Source: a bacterium BMS3Bbin03
GTDB taxonomy: Bacteria > Zhuqueibacterota > JdFR-76 > BMS3Abin05
Reading direction: 5' to 3'
NCBI GenBank assembly: GCA_002898015.1
Contig: BDTM01000016.1
Coordinates: 1 to 38,534 of the forward strand
DNA: 38,534 nt
Positions within the stretch are counted from its first letter, which is position 1. Each line of letters opens with the position of its first letter. This document shows positions 17,156 through 26,195 of the stretch, piece after piece. A model generated the notes under the pieces. It was not told the DNA's origin and searched no databases. It saw only the letters and a program-made list of their open reading frames with translations. A program made the translations under genes and the position numbers.

Positions 17156-18232
17156 CTATTTCCTTGCTTTGAGCATCAACAGAATTCCCAGGCTTCCGAA
17201 GAAAATATCGCTGAACCAGGCGGCCCAGAAGGGGGACAAAGTTCCGTCGTGGCCGAGGGACTGAGTGATTTTAATCATTCCGAAAAAAATAAAGACTATA
17301 ATCAGACTAAGGCCGAACCCCAATGCGGGACCGGTGCGGCGGCCGGTTACCGCTAACGGAATTCCGAACAGGACAATAATCAGATTGGTCAGGGGAAAGG
17401 CCAATTTAAACTGAAGATCGACGAGCCATTTTGTGGGATTAACGCCTGCTTTCCGCATTTTATCGATGAATGTCCGCAGTTCAAAATAATTCATCTCCTC
17501 CGGTTTCTTCTGGATTTTTGCGAGGTCCTTCGGCAGAAAATTAAATGTTAAATCTTTTCGGACGGCAAATTTGGAAAAGGTCTCCTGATTGTCTGAAAAA
17601 ACGCGAACAGTGCCGTTCTGCAATTGCCAGCGGTCTTTTTTCCAGACCATCTTCTTCGCATCGATGCGCGAGGTCAGTTCTCCGGCTTCAAAGGATTGAA
17701 TGCTCACATTGTAGGCGGTTTTCTTCTCGCCGTCGTAAAGGCGGATGGTCACACGCCTGTGACGGCCCTCCATAATCGTGATGTTGCTTCTGCGGTAGTA
17801 AATCTGCGGTGGAATTTTATCCAGGTACAAGCGCTTAATTTTATACTTGGCCCGGTTTGCGTCGGGAACCAGTGATTCATTGAAAACAAGCGAGCCCAGG
17901 CTGACGGCCAACCCGATCACAATGAGCGGAAATGCCAGCCGGTACAGGCTGATGCCCGACGATTTCATGGCGGTGATTTCATTGTAACGCGAGAGCTGCC
18001 CAAGTGAAAGCAAACTCGACAAGAGCATTGCCACCGGAAGCACCAGTGTAAAAATGTCGGGGAGGTAGTAGATGTAATATTGAAAAACGACGCCGTACGG
18101 CACGTGTTTGTCGATAAATCGATCCAGGTTTTCAATCAGGTCAACAATCAGGAAGATGGCGATAAACGCCGCAATTGTGAACAGAAGTACATTTAAAAAT
18201 TGTTTGGAAATGTATCGATCCAGGATTTTCAT
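17156..18232 (-). CDS. lptG: LPS export ABC transporter permease LptG (YjgP/YjgQ family)
   Basis: The 358-residue inner-membrane protein belongs to the LptF/LptG family, which with the LptB ATPase pulls lipopolysaccharide out of the inner membrane. The N-terminal signature MKILDRYISKQFL and the pattern LGQLSRYNEITAMKSSGISLYRLAFP (about residues 72-97) are diagnostic. Two helices precede and about four follow a periplasmic beta-jellyroll domain (about residues 130-260). It follows lptF by 68 bases on the same strand and is likely cotranscribed with it. Assigning LptG rather than LptF rests on size and gene order. Confidence 0.88.
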   Translation of the reverse strand: MKILDRYISKQFLNVLLFTIAAFIAIFLIVDLIENLDRFIDKHVPYGVVFQYYIYYLPDIFTLVLPVAMLLSSLLSLGQLSRYNEITAMKSSGISLYRLAFPLIVIGLAVSLGSLVFNESLVPDANRAKYKIKRLYLDKIPPQIYYRRSNITIMEGRHRRVTIRLYDGEKKTAYNVSIQSFEAGELTSRIDAKKMVWKKDRWQLQNGTVRVFSDNQETFSKFAVRKDLTFNFLPKDLAKIQKKPEEMNYFELRTFIDKMRKAGVNPTKWLVDLQFKLAFPLTNLIIVLFGIPLAVTGRRTGPALGFGLSLIIVFIFFGMIKITQSLGHDGTLSPFWAAWFSDIFFGSLGILLMLKARK

Positions 18233-18300
18233 TGTGACTGTTGTGCCTTCTTTTTGACCCTGTGCCCAATTCGCTCGGGATGATCCCTAAAGACGGAAAA

Positions 18301-19686
18301 TCATCTCTGCTTTTTCCGAAGAAATTTCGGCAGTAAATTTACCAATTCCAGCGGGTGATATTCATGCACGCTGTAAATCGTCAAATACACGCCGGCGGCG
18401 CCCACCAGAATGTCGGCGCTCCACATCGCCCAGAACGGTGTGATGAATTGTCTGTCGGCCAGTTCTTCGCCGCCGATGAGAAAAATCCAGTAAATGAGAA
18501 AAAATACGATACTGATGCCGCCGCTGATGCCAAGATTCCCTTTTCGGGCCATAACGCCAAGGGGCGCGCCAATGAGAACAAACACAATGCAGGCCGCCGG
18601 GATGGCGTATTTTTTATGCACTTCCACCATGAGTGCATTAATCGAGCGGTAGTAGCTGCGCACAATGTGCTGCTCCATTTTCAACTGCGAGATCAAGTTT
18701 ACGGCTTCGTTTGCCACAATTGCGGAATCCTGTTTCGTCGGATGAAGCACAGTGGCAGCGGCCGGAGGGCGGGCGGATGCCCCGGATTTTGCCAGTAAAT
18801 TTGCCGCGAAGACGTCTTGAAACGGTCTGGCTCCGACTCGATACAGGTTTTCACGTTCGCGGGAAATCGATTTTCTGAGATTTTTGACATCGTGAAGCAG
18901 CATCCCCACGCTTTTTTCGCGATCCCCCCGGTACTGGGAATTGCTTCGCTGAAGGGTTAACCCGGGCACATCGACAGAGACCCGGTATTTATGAAATTTC
19001 ACACGCATATACTCGGAGAGTTTCCCGAGTGTGATTTCGTGTATTTCTCCGTCATAAAGATTTAAGATCAACCGCTCCGATCGATAATCGAAGTGGACGC
19101 TGCCCCATTTTGCAAGAATCGTTTTAAAGTTGTCACGGCTGCTGCGGTCGTCCAGGATCACGTCGTAAATTTTAGACGAATCGTCGGCAGTTTTGACATT
19201 TTGAACCAGCAGGGTGATTTTTGGAATATCTTTAAAAATGACATTGGGTTCTAATTTCAAAGTCGGGCGTTTCCGAAGGATGTCTGCCGTGAGCAACCTT
19301 GCGCGATGGTTAAAATTGGGAAGCACGCGATCGTTGAAAAGGACCAGCAAAACGCCCACGCCCGTAAAAAAAATGAGGACGGGTGTCAGAATTCGATAAA
19401 AGCTGACGCCGCCGGCTTTCAGCGCCGTAATTTCGTTGTCCGCAGACAGGCGTCCGAACGCCATTAGTGTGGCAATGAGAACGGCCATCGGAACGGCGAG
19501 GGCGATAATCCATGCGATGTTCAGGAATAAAAACTCAAGGATGGTTCTGATTTTCAGACCGCGGCTTAAAATATTACCCAATTCGCGGAAAATGATATTC
19601 ATTAAAAAGAGCAGTGTAATCAGCATCAAGGCAAAAAGAAATGGGCCGATGTGTTCTTTTAAAACGTATTTCGATATTATTTTCAT
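18301..19686 (-). CDS. lptF: LPS export ABC transporter permease LptF (YjgP/YjgQ family)
   Basis: The 461-residue partner of the downstream LptG shows the same architecture: MKIISKYVLKEHIGPFLFAL, then FGRLSADNEITALKAGGVSFYRIL, a periplasmic domain, and C-terminal helices with GAPLGVMARKGNLG. It is about 100 residues longer than proteobacterial LptF. The extra part (about residues 255-355) contains a charged, probably helical stretch with SISRERENLYRVG, then an Ala/Pro-rich linker. Longer LptF/G proteins are common in the Bacteroidota and relatives, so this is likely normal for the lineage. It is transcribed divergently from sprA. Confidence 0.87.
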   Translation of the reverse strand: MKIISKYVLKEHIGPFLFALMLITLLFLMNIIFRELGNILSRGLKIRTILEFLFLNIAWIIALAVPMAVLIATLMAFGRLSADNEITALKAGGVSFYRILTPVLIFFTGVGVLLVLFNDRVLPNFNHRARLLTADILRKRPTLKLEPNVIFKDIPKITLLVQNVKTADDSSKIYDVILDDRSSRDNFKTILAKWGSVHFDYRSERLILNLYDGEIHEITLGKLSEYMRVKFHKYRVSVDVPGLTLQRSNSQYRGDREKSVGMLLHDVKNLRKSISRERENLYRVGARPFQDVFAANLLAKSGASARPPAAATVLHPTKQDSAIVANEAVNLISQLKMEQHIVRSYYRSINALMVEVHKKYAIPAACIVFVLIGAPLGVMARKGNLGISGGISIVFFLIYWIFLIGGEELADRQFITPFWAMWSADILVGAAGVYLTIYSVHEYHPLELVNLLPKFLRKKQR

Positions 19687-20020
19687 TAATCAAAGAAGCC
19701 CGGGAACTAATTCAATTTTAAGAATTTTAATAAAATGTGCGGCTTACCTAAAAAGTAAATAATCGTTTAAAAATAGTATGAATCGGTGTCAAAAACAAGA
19801 TTAATTTCGCGCGGGTTACGAAACCGAAAACCGGCGGCCAAAAGCAAAAGACTGAATAATTATAATTTTACCTTGATATTCCTCGATATATTTATTATTT
19901 TTAAAGTCATATTTATCACTCCAACAAATAGGGAGGGAATCCTTCGGAAAGTTGTTACCATAATTGATTCAAAAATCGGCAATTTTTAATTGTGAGAAAG
20001 GTTAAGAATCTAATCCATCC
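19687..20020. other. Divergent intergenic region between lptF and sprA
   Basis: The 334-base AT-rich region must hold promoters for both directions. Toward sprA, TTGATA (19873-19878) and TATTTT (19896-19901) with a 17-base spacer are a moderate candidate. Toward lptF, TTGACA on the minus strand (19787-19792) has only a poor -10 partner. A 67-codon frame starting at 19786 has no ribosome binding site and is not accepted as a gene. Confidence 0.5.
19873..19901 (+). promoter_or_regulatory. Candidate sprA promoter
   Basis: TTGATA and TATTTT are separated by 17 bases about 120 bases upstream of the sprA ATG. Match is moderate and several other AT-rich hexamers are nearby. Confidence 0.3.
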
Positions 20021-23000
20021 ATGGGAATTTTTGGTGTGAAGAAGGCTTTTACCGTCACATGGGTGGTGGTATTTATTCTGTTTGCTCAGTTTTCCGAAGT
20101 GTTCTCTGCATCCCGTCAGAAAATTAATGCGGACGTCGGAATGCGTATTGGACCGCCCCTGAATGAGGTTTGTACCCCTCTATTTGAAAATGAATATTCC
20201 GGGCTAAAGCAGATTTCGACCACCCACCCTTATTTGCAAATTCATTTGCAGGGTCTCCAACGGAATTTTAAAATTGATTCAACGCGTTCGTATGTGAGCG
20301 TTTCCGAATCATTTTTGGGGAATTGGTTCCGTGTGCCCACTTTTTTATCCTTTAAAGATTACCTGGCGACCGGCATTTTGCACCAGAATCGAATACTCTG
20401 GCAAAAAGGCGCACAGGAGCAAATCTACGGGAAGAAAATTGAGAAAACGGGCGGCAAGGGCATTGGGTTTGACATTCCGATCCCCATCAAAAGTCAGGCC
20501 TTTCAAAAGATTTTCGGGGGCTCGTCCGTCGGGCTGAAAGTCGTGGGTAACATTAATATCGACGGGGGACTGCGTCACGAAAAGCGCAGCGAGGTGAAGA
20601 CCGCCATCAACCGCCAATCCGATTACAATTTCAAAATGAAGCAGACACAGCGTTTCACCGTGAAGGGAAATGTCGGGAAAAAGGTGACGGTTTACGTGGA
20701 TCAGGACAGCGAGCGGCCGTTTGAGTTTAACAATGCCATCCGCCTGGAGTACAAAGGTTTTGAGGACGAAATTGTTAAAAAGATTGAAGCCGGGAATATT
20801 TCCCTGTCTCTTCCGGCCACCCAGTTTGTGACGTTCAGCGGAAAAAATTCCGGTTTGTTCGGCATTAAGGCCGAGGCCAGCATTGGCAACTTGAACATCA
20901 CCGCTATTGCCAGTCAGGAAAAGGGACAGAAGAAAAAGTTAAGCATCCACGGCGGCGCCAAGGAAGACAAGTATGATATTCAGGATTACGACTATCGGAG
21001 AGGCACGTACTTCTTCCTGAATGATTTCTATCGAAGCAATTACCGGAATGTGAATGCGGACGGCATTCACGAATACAATCCGAATCGTGTCATCTCCAGG
21101 ATTGAATTGTACAAGTCGGATGTCCGGTACGATATTAAGCCGGGTTCCATGCCTGGGTGGGCGATCGCAGATCCTGCCGGAACACATCCTGAAAATCCGG
21201 ACACAAGCACGGTGGATCAGCAGCACTACTCGGGTTATTTTTTAAGAATTAATCCGACGGACTACTACATCGATCGCGAATTGGGGTACATTGCTTTGAA
21301 TTCTCCGCTGAGGGAAGGAGAAGTGCTGGCGGTGGCCTACCGGGACACATCCGGCGCCGAAGTGGGCGACATTCACTACACCAATATCGGTACGAACCAG
21401 CGCATCATTCTGCAGCTCATTCGTCCCAGAAATCCGCGTCCGTCCGATCCGACCTGGAAATTGGAATGGCGGAACGTCTACTATTTGGGGGCACGCAATA
21501 TTAACAAAGACGGGTTCAACCTGAAAATCTTTTACAAGGCCTCTTCGGGACCGGATCAGGAGACCCAGACCGTCGACGGGAAACCGGTTTCCTACCTGCA
21601 AATCTTTGGTCTGGATAAACGGGATCTGAATGGAAATCCCAAGCCGGACAACATCTTAGACGACAATCCGAACATCATTAACTGGGCGCGCGGCGAGCTG
21701 ATTTTTCCCAGTTTAACCCCTTTTGCACCGGCAAAAATCGAAAATAGTCTGCTGGATTCCACGAAATATGTCCGTGCCATTTACGATACGACCAACAGCC
21801 AGTACATTACGTCTAAAAGCAATTTTTACATTTCGGTGAAGGCGAAAATTCGGCAGCCCAATTACAATCTGGGTTTTAATGTGATCGAAAACAGCGAGAG
21901 AATCACCCTGAACAACCGCCAATTGGTGAAAGGCGTGGATTATATCATCGATTATTTTTCAGGCAGTTTGACCATCCTGGATGAACAGGCCACCGATCCC
22001 AACGCGTCTCTGAATATTACGTACGAGAGCAACCAGCTTTTCCAGATCAATCGAAAAACGCTGTTGGGGATGCGGTGGAATTACGCTCTTTTCAACAATT
22101 CGTTTATCGGCGGCACATTTCTCTATCTGAACCAGAGTACAATCGACCAAAAAATTCGTCTGGGACAGAGCGGCCCCATGATGAATTTTATCTGGGATTT
22201 GAACTCGAAATTGAATTTCACCCCCAATTTCTTGACAAAAGCCATTAATGCCCTGCCGATCGTGCAGACAAGAGAACCTTCGACGTTAAAAATCGAAGGC
22301 GAAGTGGCTCAGGTGATTCCCAATCCCAACAAGCAGAACAATCCCAAAACGGGCGACAAAAACGGTGTGGCGTACATGGACGATTTTGAAGGTTCCAAAC
22401 GGGAAACGCCGTTTGGAATTATGCGGCGGGCCTGGAAAACGTCGAGTGTGCCGGCTTCGATTCCGGATTTTTTCGGCTACAATAATCTGCCCGATTCGTT
22501 GAAAAATACCAGCCGCGGTCATTTGATCTGGTACAATCCCTACCAGCAAGTCGCGATTAAAGAAATCTGGCCCGACCGGGATGTGAATCCGAATGTGCCC
22601 CAGCGCGTCCATGTGCTGACGATGGAATTCCAGCCGCTTGCGGTGAATGGCGATCCCGGCAAAAAGATTTATTCGTGGGGCGGCGTGGAACAGGCGCTTT
22701 CATCCGGCTATGCCGACCAGAGTCAGAGCAAGTACCTTGAAGTGTGGGTAAAAGGGGACACCGGGCGTATTCACGTCGATTTTGGGCAGATTTCCGAAGA
22801 TGCCATCCCGAACGGGCGGCTGAACACCGAAGACAAAAAAGTGAACGGCATCCGAAATGATATTCTGGATAATAATGAAGATACGGGTCTGGACGGCATG
22901 TTCGGCCCCGATCCGCCGGATTGGCCGCATCCCCATGAACCGGCCCATGTGGTTATTAGCAATGGGGTGAAACGCGGCGTGCCTTACGATTTCTGGGATT

Positions 23001-26000
23001 TAAACAACGACGGCATCAAAGAGCCTTACGAGCCCTGGAGCTATGACGATTGGCATTATTCACAGCAGAAATTCTACGATTACCGCCATATCAACGGAAC
23101 CGAAAACAACAAGAACGACGAAGGCGGGCGCTTCCCGGATACGGAGGATTTGAATCAGAACGGAGATGTGGATCTGCAGAATTCCTATTTTGAATTTACA
23201 TTTTCACTGGATAAATCTTCCCCGGATACCGCACTCATCGCCGGCGGGCATGGCAATGAATACGGCTGGCGGATGTATCGAATCCCGCTGCAGAATTCCA
23301 CGATGAAAGTGGGAAATCCGCAATGGACGAATATCGAATATGTCCGCATCTGGATCGATCGCTTTGATAAACCCGGGGGGTTAAGTATTGCGGAGATCAA
23401 TCTGGTGGGAAGCGATTGGAAGGAGCGGGGCGTCGCCATTTCAGACTCTTCAGAATACGATGCAAAGGACGATTCGACCGTTGCCGTGACGGTCATCAAC
23501 ACACACGACAATCCGGAATACACGCCGCCGCCCGGCGTCGAGGGTGTTCGTGACCGTATTACGCAGGTTCGGAGTAAAGAGCAGGCATTGGTGTTGAAAA
23601 TTACCGATCTGGCGCCCGGCTCAAACGGCATTATTCAAAAAACCTTTTTCAAAAGTCAGAGTCTGATTAATTACAATAAGTTGAAGATGTTTGTGTACGG
23701 GAAGGATCCCTATGCCACCCACATCTTCAAGGATTCGACGAAAATTGAATTTTTCTTCAAATTCGGTTCGGATGAAAACAATTATTACGAATTTCGGGAG
23801 AAGGTTTACCCCGGGTGGGACAGGCGGAACGAGATGGTGATCGACTTTGAAGATTTAACCGGTTTAAAACTGGATTCCACCCACGTGGATATTTACGGGA
23901 ATCTCATCCGAACCGTGAAAGGTAAAGAATACCGGATTGTAGGCAGGCCCTCGCTGACAAACATTCGTCAGGTCACGGTCGGCGTGGAAAATCTGGACGC
24001 GGGCCGGTTTTTTACCGGAGAAATCTGGCTGGATGAACTGCGTCTTGTCGATGTGAAGAAAAACAAAGGGATGGCCATGCGCCTCCGCGGCGATTTGAGC
24101 CTTGCCGGCGTGGGTTCCATCAATGCCAATATTACAAAAAGGAGTGCCGATTTCCACACCATTAACGATCGTTTCGGGCGGGGAAATAATTCCATTCGAT
24201 CCAGCATGAACGGAAGTTTGCAGTTGCATAAATTTTTGCCCGGCTTTTTGGGATTGTCTATTCCGCTCACGTTCGGTTACAACAGCAGTCAGGCCACGCC
24301 GAAGTACTACCCCGGAAGCGACATCCTGGTCACGCCAAAGACCGTTCCGGATAGTCTTTTGAAAACGATTCAAACACGAAGCAAACGTGTGAATTGGAGC
24401 ATCAATATTCGGCGCGGAAAAAAATCTCAAAATCCGTTTTTAAAATACACCCTCGATGCCGTGTCTTTAGGCTACAGCGATTCTCAGACAGAGATGAGCA
24501 ATTCGACGACGAAAAGCAGCACAGGTCACACGGGTACCGGCAATTTTTCATACAACGTCAATTTTCCGACCCAAAAAGGCGTTCACCCCTTTTCCTGGCT
24601 GGGAAACGGATCCCTGGTGAAGGGATTAAGTAAAATGAGCCTGATCCTCTGGCCTTCCAAATTCAATTACAAAGTGACCGGTAATCGAGCAAACAATTTT
24701 CTTGAGCTGCGCAATGGCCTGACAACCCCCAAATACTTATTTGTGGTGAACCAGAATATGGGCGTCGGCTTTCGGCCGTTACGCAGTATTTCCTTTAATT
24801 TTTCTCAGTCCCGTACACGTAATTTGCAGAATGTAAAAGATCCCGCACAAATTTTAAACGGGGAATTCGGGGAACTAACCGGTATGACCCAGCAGATTAC
24901 CACGCAGTACAATCCCCGATTTTTTAATTGGCTGGCGATGAACTTCACGACCAGTAATAACTTTCGATGGAGCAATAATGTTCAAAATCGAAAAATGGGC
25001 CAACGGGCGAGTTCATCTTCCAATATGAACGGGTCTTTTACGTTAACACCCAAAAGCCTGTTCAAGGTATTCCTTGGAAAGTCTTCAAGAACACGGCGTT
25101 TCTCTTCACGCAGACGGGAACGGCAGAACGTTTCCGGGAAAAAAACCGGCAAGAACAAAAATGAAAAAGCGAAGGGACAGGAGAAGAAAAAAGAAGCGAA
25201 GAAGAAATTCAGTCTGCCCATTTTAAAATGGATCGGGAAAGCCTGTTCAAAAATAAATCCGGTTTCAATTCGTCTGTCCCGTCGAGCCAACAGTCAGGTG
25301 GTCGGCCTCAGCGGCATGCCCACTCTCCGGTACCAACTGGGGCAAACGTATAATCCGGGGGTCACGACGGTTGAAGCGGTCGGAAGCAACCGGAGTTCGT
25401 TTAATTTTTCAAATGATCTTTCTCTTTCGAGCGGACTAAATTTAAGCAGGGAGATTACGATCAATCTAAAATATAGCTACAACAATGCCAAGAACAGGAC
25501 CACACGTACGACAGGGAGCATTTCACAAACCATCTGGAAAATGGGCGGAAAAGAATTCGCCGTTCCGGATTGGACGCTGCGCTGGAGCGGGCTGGAAAAG
25601 CTGCCGATTTTCAAAAAGTTTGCCAAGCGGGTGAGCCTGGATCATGCCAGAAGCGGGCGGAAAATTTTAAAATGGAACGACACGGTCGATAATCGATCCA
25701 GTGTGCAAACCAGCGTGAATTATCGCCCGCTCATCGGATTAACCATGACGTTAAAAAAAGGCATCAATGTCAATTTGCAGGTTAATAGTTCCGTGTCTGA
25801 AAACTTTAACTACGCCGGCGGTTTGGATGCGTCCCGAAGAACGTCGACCAACATTTCATTATCCACAACGTATCGCCATTCCGGGGGATTAAATATCCCC
25901 ATTCCGTTTCTGAAGAAGAAAAAAATAAGAAATAATATTGATTTTTCGATGGAATTCAATTACAGTAAAAATAAGACGGAGATGAAACGCGGAGAGATGG

Positions 26001-26185
26001 GAAAGTATGTAGAGCGCTCACGGCTGTCAAAATGGTCGATTACACCGAAGATATCATATTCTTTTAGTTCCACCGTCCGGGGCGGTGTCCATTTTGAATA
26101 CGGGCAGACGGATAACATCATGTATGGAAAAACAACCATTCAGGATTTCGGCATTAATGTCAATATTTCTATTTCAGGAAGATAA
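20021..26185 (+). CDS. sprA: Cell-surface protein SprA (type IX secretion translocon homologue)
   Basis: This 2054-residue outer-membrane protein matches the SprA/Sov family, whose Flavobacterium member forms a huge single-chain beta-barrel that exports type IX secretion substrates. A signal peptide covers about residues 1-29 (cut near VFSA). Family features include long runs of amphipathic strands, YMDDFEGSKRETPFGIMRRAW (about residues 785-805) and DAGRFFTGEIWLDELRLVDV (about 1325-1344). EF-hand-like acidic loops occur: NGRLNTEDKK near 930, DLNNDGIKEPYE near 992 and DLNQNGDVDLQ near 1042. A Lys/Arg-rich segment at about 1689-1735 interrupts the C-terminal barrel. The length is slightly below the roughly 2300-2400 residues common in flavobacteria. 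The ATG at 20021 lacks a well-spaced ribosome binding site, so the start is less certain. It is divergent from lptFG; a glutaminyl-cyclase gene follows by 10 bases. Confidence 0.9.
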   Translation: MGIFGVKKAFTVTWVVVFILFAQFSEVFSASRQKINADVGMRIGPPLNEVCTPLFENEYSGLKQISTTHPYLQIHLQGLQRNFKIDSTRSYVSVSESFLGNWFRVPTFLSFKDYLATGILHQNRILWQKGAQEQIYGKKIEKTGGKGIGFDIPIPIKSQAFQKIFGGSSVGLKVVGNINIDGGLRHEKRSEVKTAINRQSDYNFKMKQTQRFTVKGNVGKKVTVYVDQDSERPFEFNNAIRLEYKGFEDEIVKKIEAGNISLSLPATQFVTFSGKNSGLFGIKAEASIGNLNITAIASQEKGQKKKLSIHGGAKEDKYDIQDYDYRRGTYFFLNDFYRSNYRNVNADGIHEYNPNRVISRIELYKSDVRYDIKPGSMPGWAIADPAGTHPENPDTSTVDQQHYSGYFLRINPTDYYIDRELGYIALNSPLREGEVLAVAYRDTSGAEVGDIHYTNIGTNQRIILQLIRPRNPRPSDPTWKLEWRNVYYLGARNINKDGFNLKIFYKASSGPDQETQTVDGKPVSYLQIFGLDKRDLNGNPKPDNILDDNPNIINWARGELIFPSLTPFAPAKIENSLLDSTKYVRAIYDTTNSQYITSKSNFYISVKAKIRQPNYNLGFNVIENSERITLNNRQLVKGVDYIIDYFSGSLTILDEQATDPNASLNITYESNQLFQINRKTLLGMRWNYALFNNSFIGGTFLYLNQSTIDQKIRLGQSGPMMNFIWDLNSKLNFTPNFLTKAINALPIVQTREPSTLKIEGEVAQVIPNPNKQNNPKTGDKNGVAYMDDFEGSKRETPFGIMRRAWKTSSVPASIPDFFGYNNLPDSLKNTSRGHLIWYNPYQQVAIKEIWPDRDVNPNVPQRVHVLTMEFQPLAVNGDPGKKIYSWGGVEQALSSGYADQSQSKYLEVWVKGDTGRIHVDFGQISEDAIPNGRLNTEDKKVNGIRNDILDNNEDTGLDGMFGPDPPDWPHPHEPAHVVISNGVKRGVPYDFWDLNNDGIKEPYEPWSYDDWHYSQQKFYDYRHINGTENNKNDEGGRFPDTEDLNQNGDVDLQNSYFEFTFSLDKSSPDTALIAGGHGNEYGWRMYRIPLQNSTMKVGNPQWTNIEYVRIWIDRFDKPGGLSIAEINLVGSDWKERGVAISDSSEYDAKDDSTVAVTVINTHDNPEYTPPPGVEGVRDRITQVRSKEQALVLKITDLAPGSNGIIQKTFFKSQSLINYNKLKMFVYGKDPYATHIFKDSTKIEFFFKFGSDENNYYEFREKVYPGWDRRNEMVIDFEDLTGLKLDSTHVDIYGNLIRTVKGKEYRIVGRPSLTNIRQVTVGVENLDAGRFFTGEIWLDELRLVDVKKNKGMAMRLRGDLSLAGVGSINANITKRSADFHTINDRFGRGNNSIRSSMNGSLQLHKFLPGFLGLSIPLTFGYNSSQATPKYYPGSDILVTPKTVPDSLLKTIQTRSKRVNWSINIRRGKKSQNPFLKYTLDAVSLGYSDSQTEMSNSTTKSSTGHTGTGNFSYNVNFPTQKGVHPFSWLGNGSLVKGLSKMSLILWPSKFNYKVTGNRANNFLELRNGLTTPKYLFVVNQNMGVGFRPLRSISFNFSQSRTRNLQNVKDPAQILNGEFGELTGMTQQITTQYNPRFFNWLAMNFTTSNNFRWSNNVQNRKMGQRASSSSNMNGSFTLTPKSLFKVFLGKSSRTRRFSSRRRERQNVSGKKTGKNKNEKAKGQEKKKEAKKKFSLPILKWIGKACSKINPVSIRLSRRANSQVVGLSGMPTLRYQLGQTYNPGVTTVEAVGSNRSSFNFSNDLSLSSGLNLSREITINLKYSYNNAKNRTTRTTGSISQTIWKMGGKEFAVPDWTLRWSGLEKLPIFKKFAKRVSLDHARSGRKILKWNDTVDNRSSVQTSVNYRPLIGLTMTLKKGINVNLQVNSSVSENFNYAGGLDASRRTSTNISLSTTYRHSGGLNIPIPFLKKKKIRNNIDFSMEFNYSKNKTEMKRGEMGKYVERSRLSKWSITPKISYSFSSTVRGGVHFEYGQTDNIMYGKTTIQDFGINVNISISGR

Positions 26186-26195
26186 AGAGATTCTT

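Noticed and set aside
19786..19989. 67-codon + strand frame between lptF and sprA
   Set aside because: GTG start without ribosome binding site, low-complexity AT-driven composition and no recognisable motif.
23185..24430. Minus-strand frames of 148 and 188 codons inside sprA
   Set aside because: Antisense to conserved SprA sequence, with no start signals or motifs.
26085..26195. Longer N-terminus for the cyclase gene starting inside sprA
   Set aside because: It would overlap sprA by about 100 bases and bury the signal peptide behind 37 non-hydrophobic residues. The TTG at 26196 gives a normal export signal.
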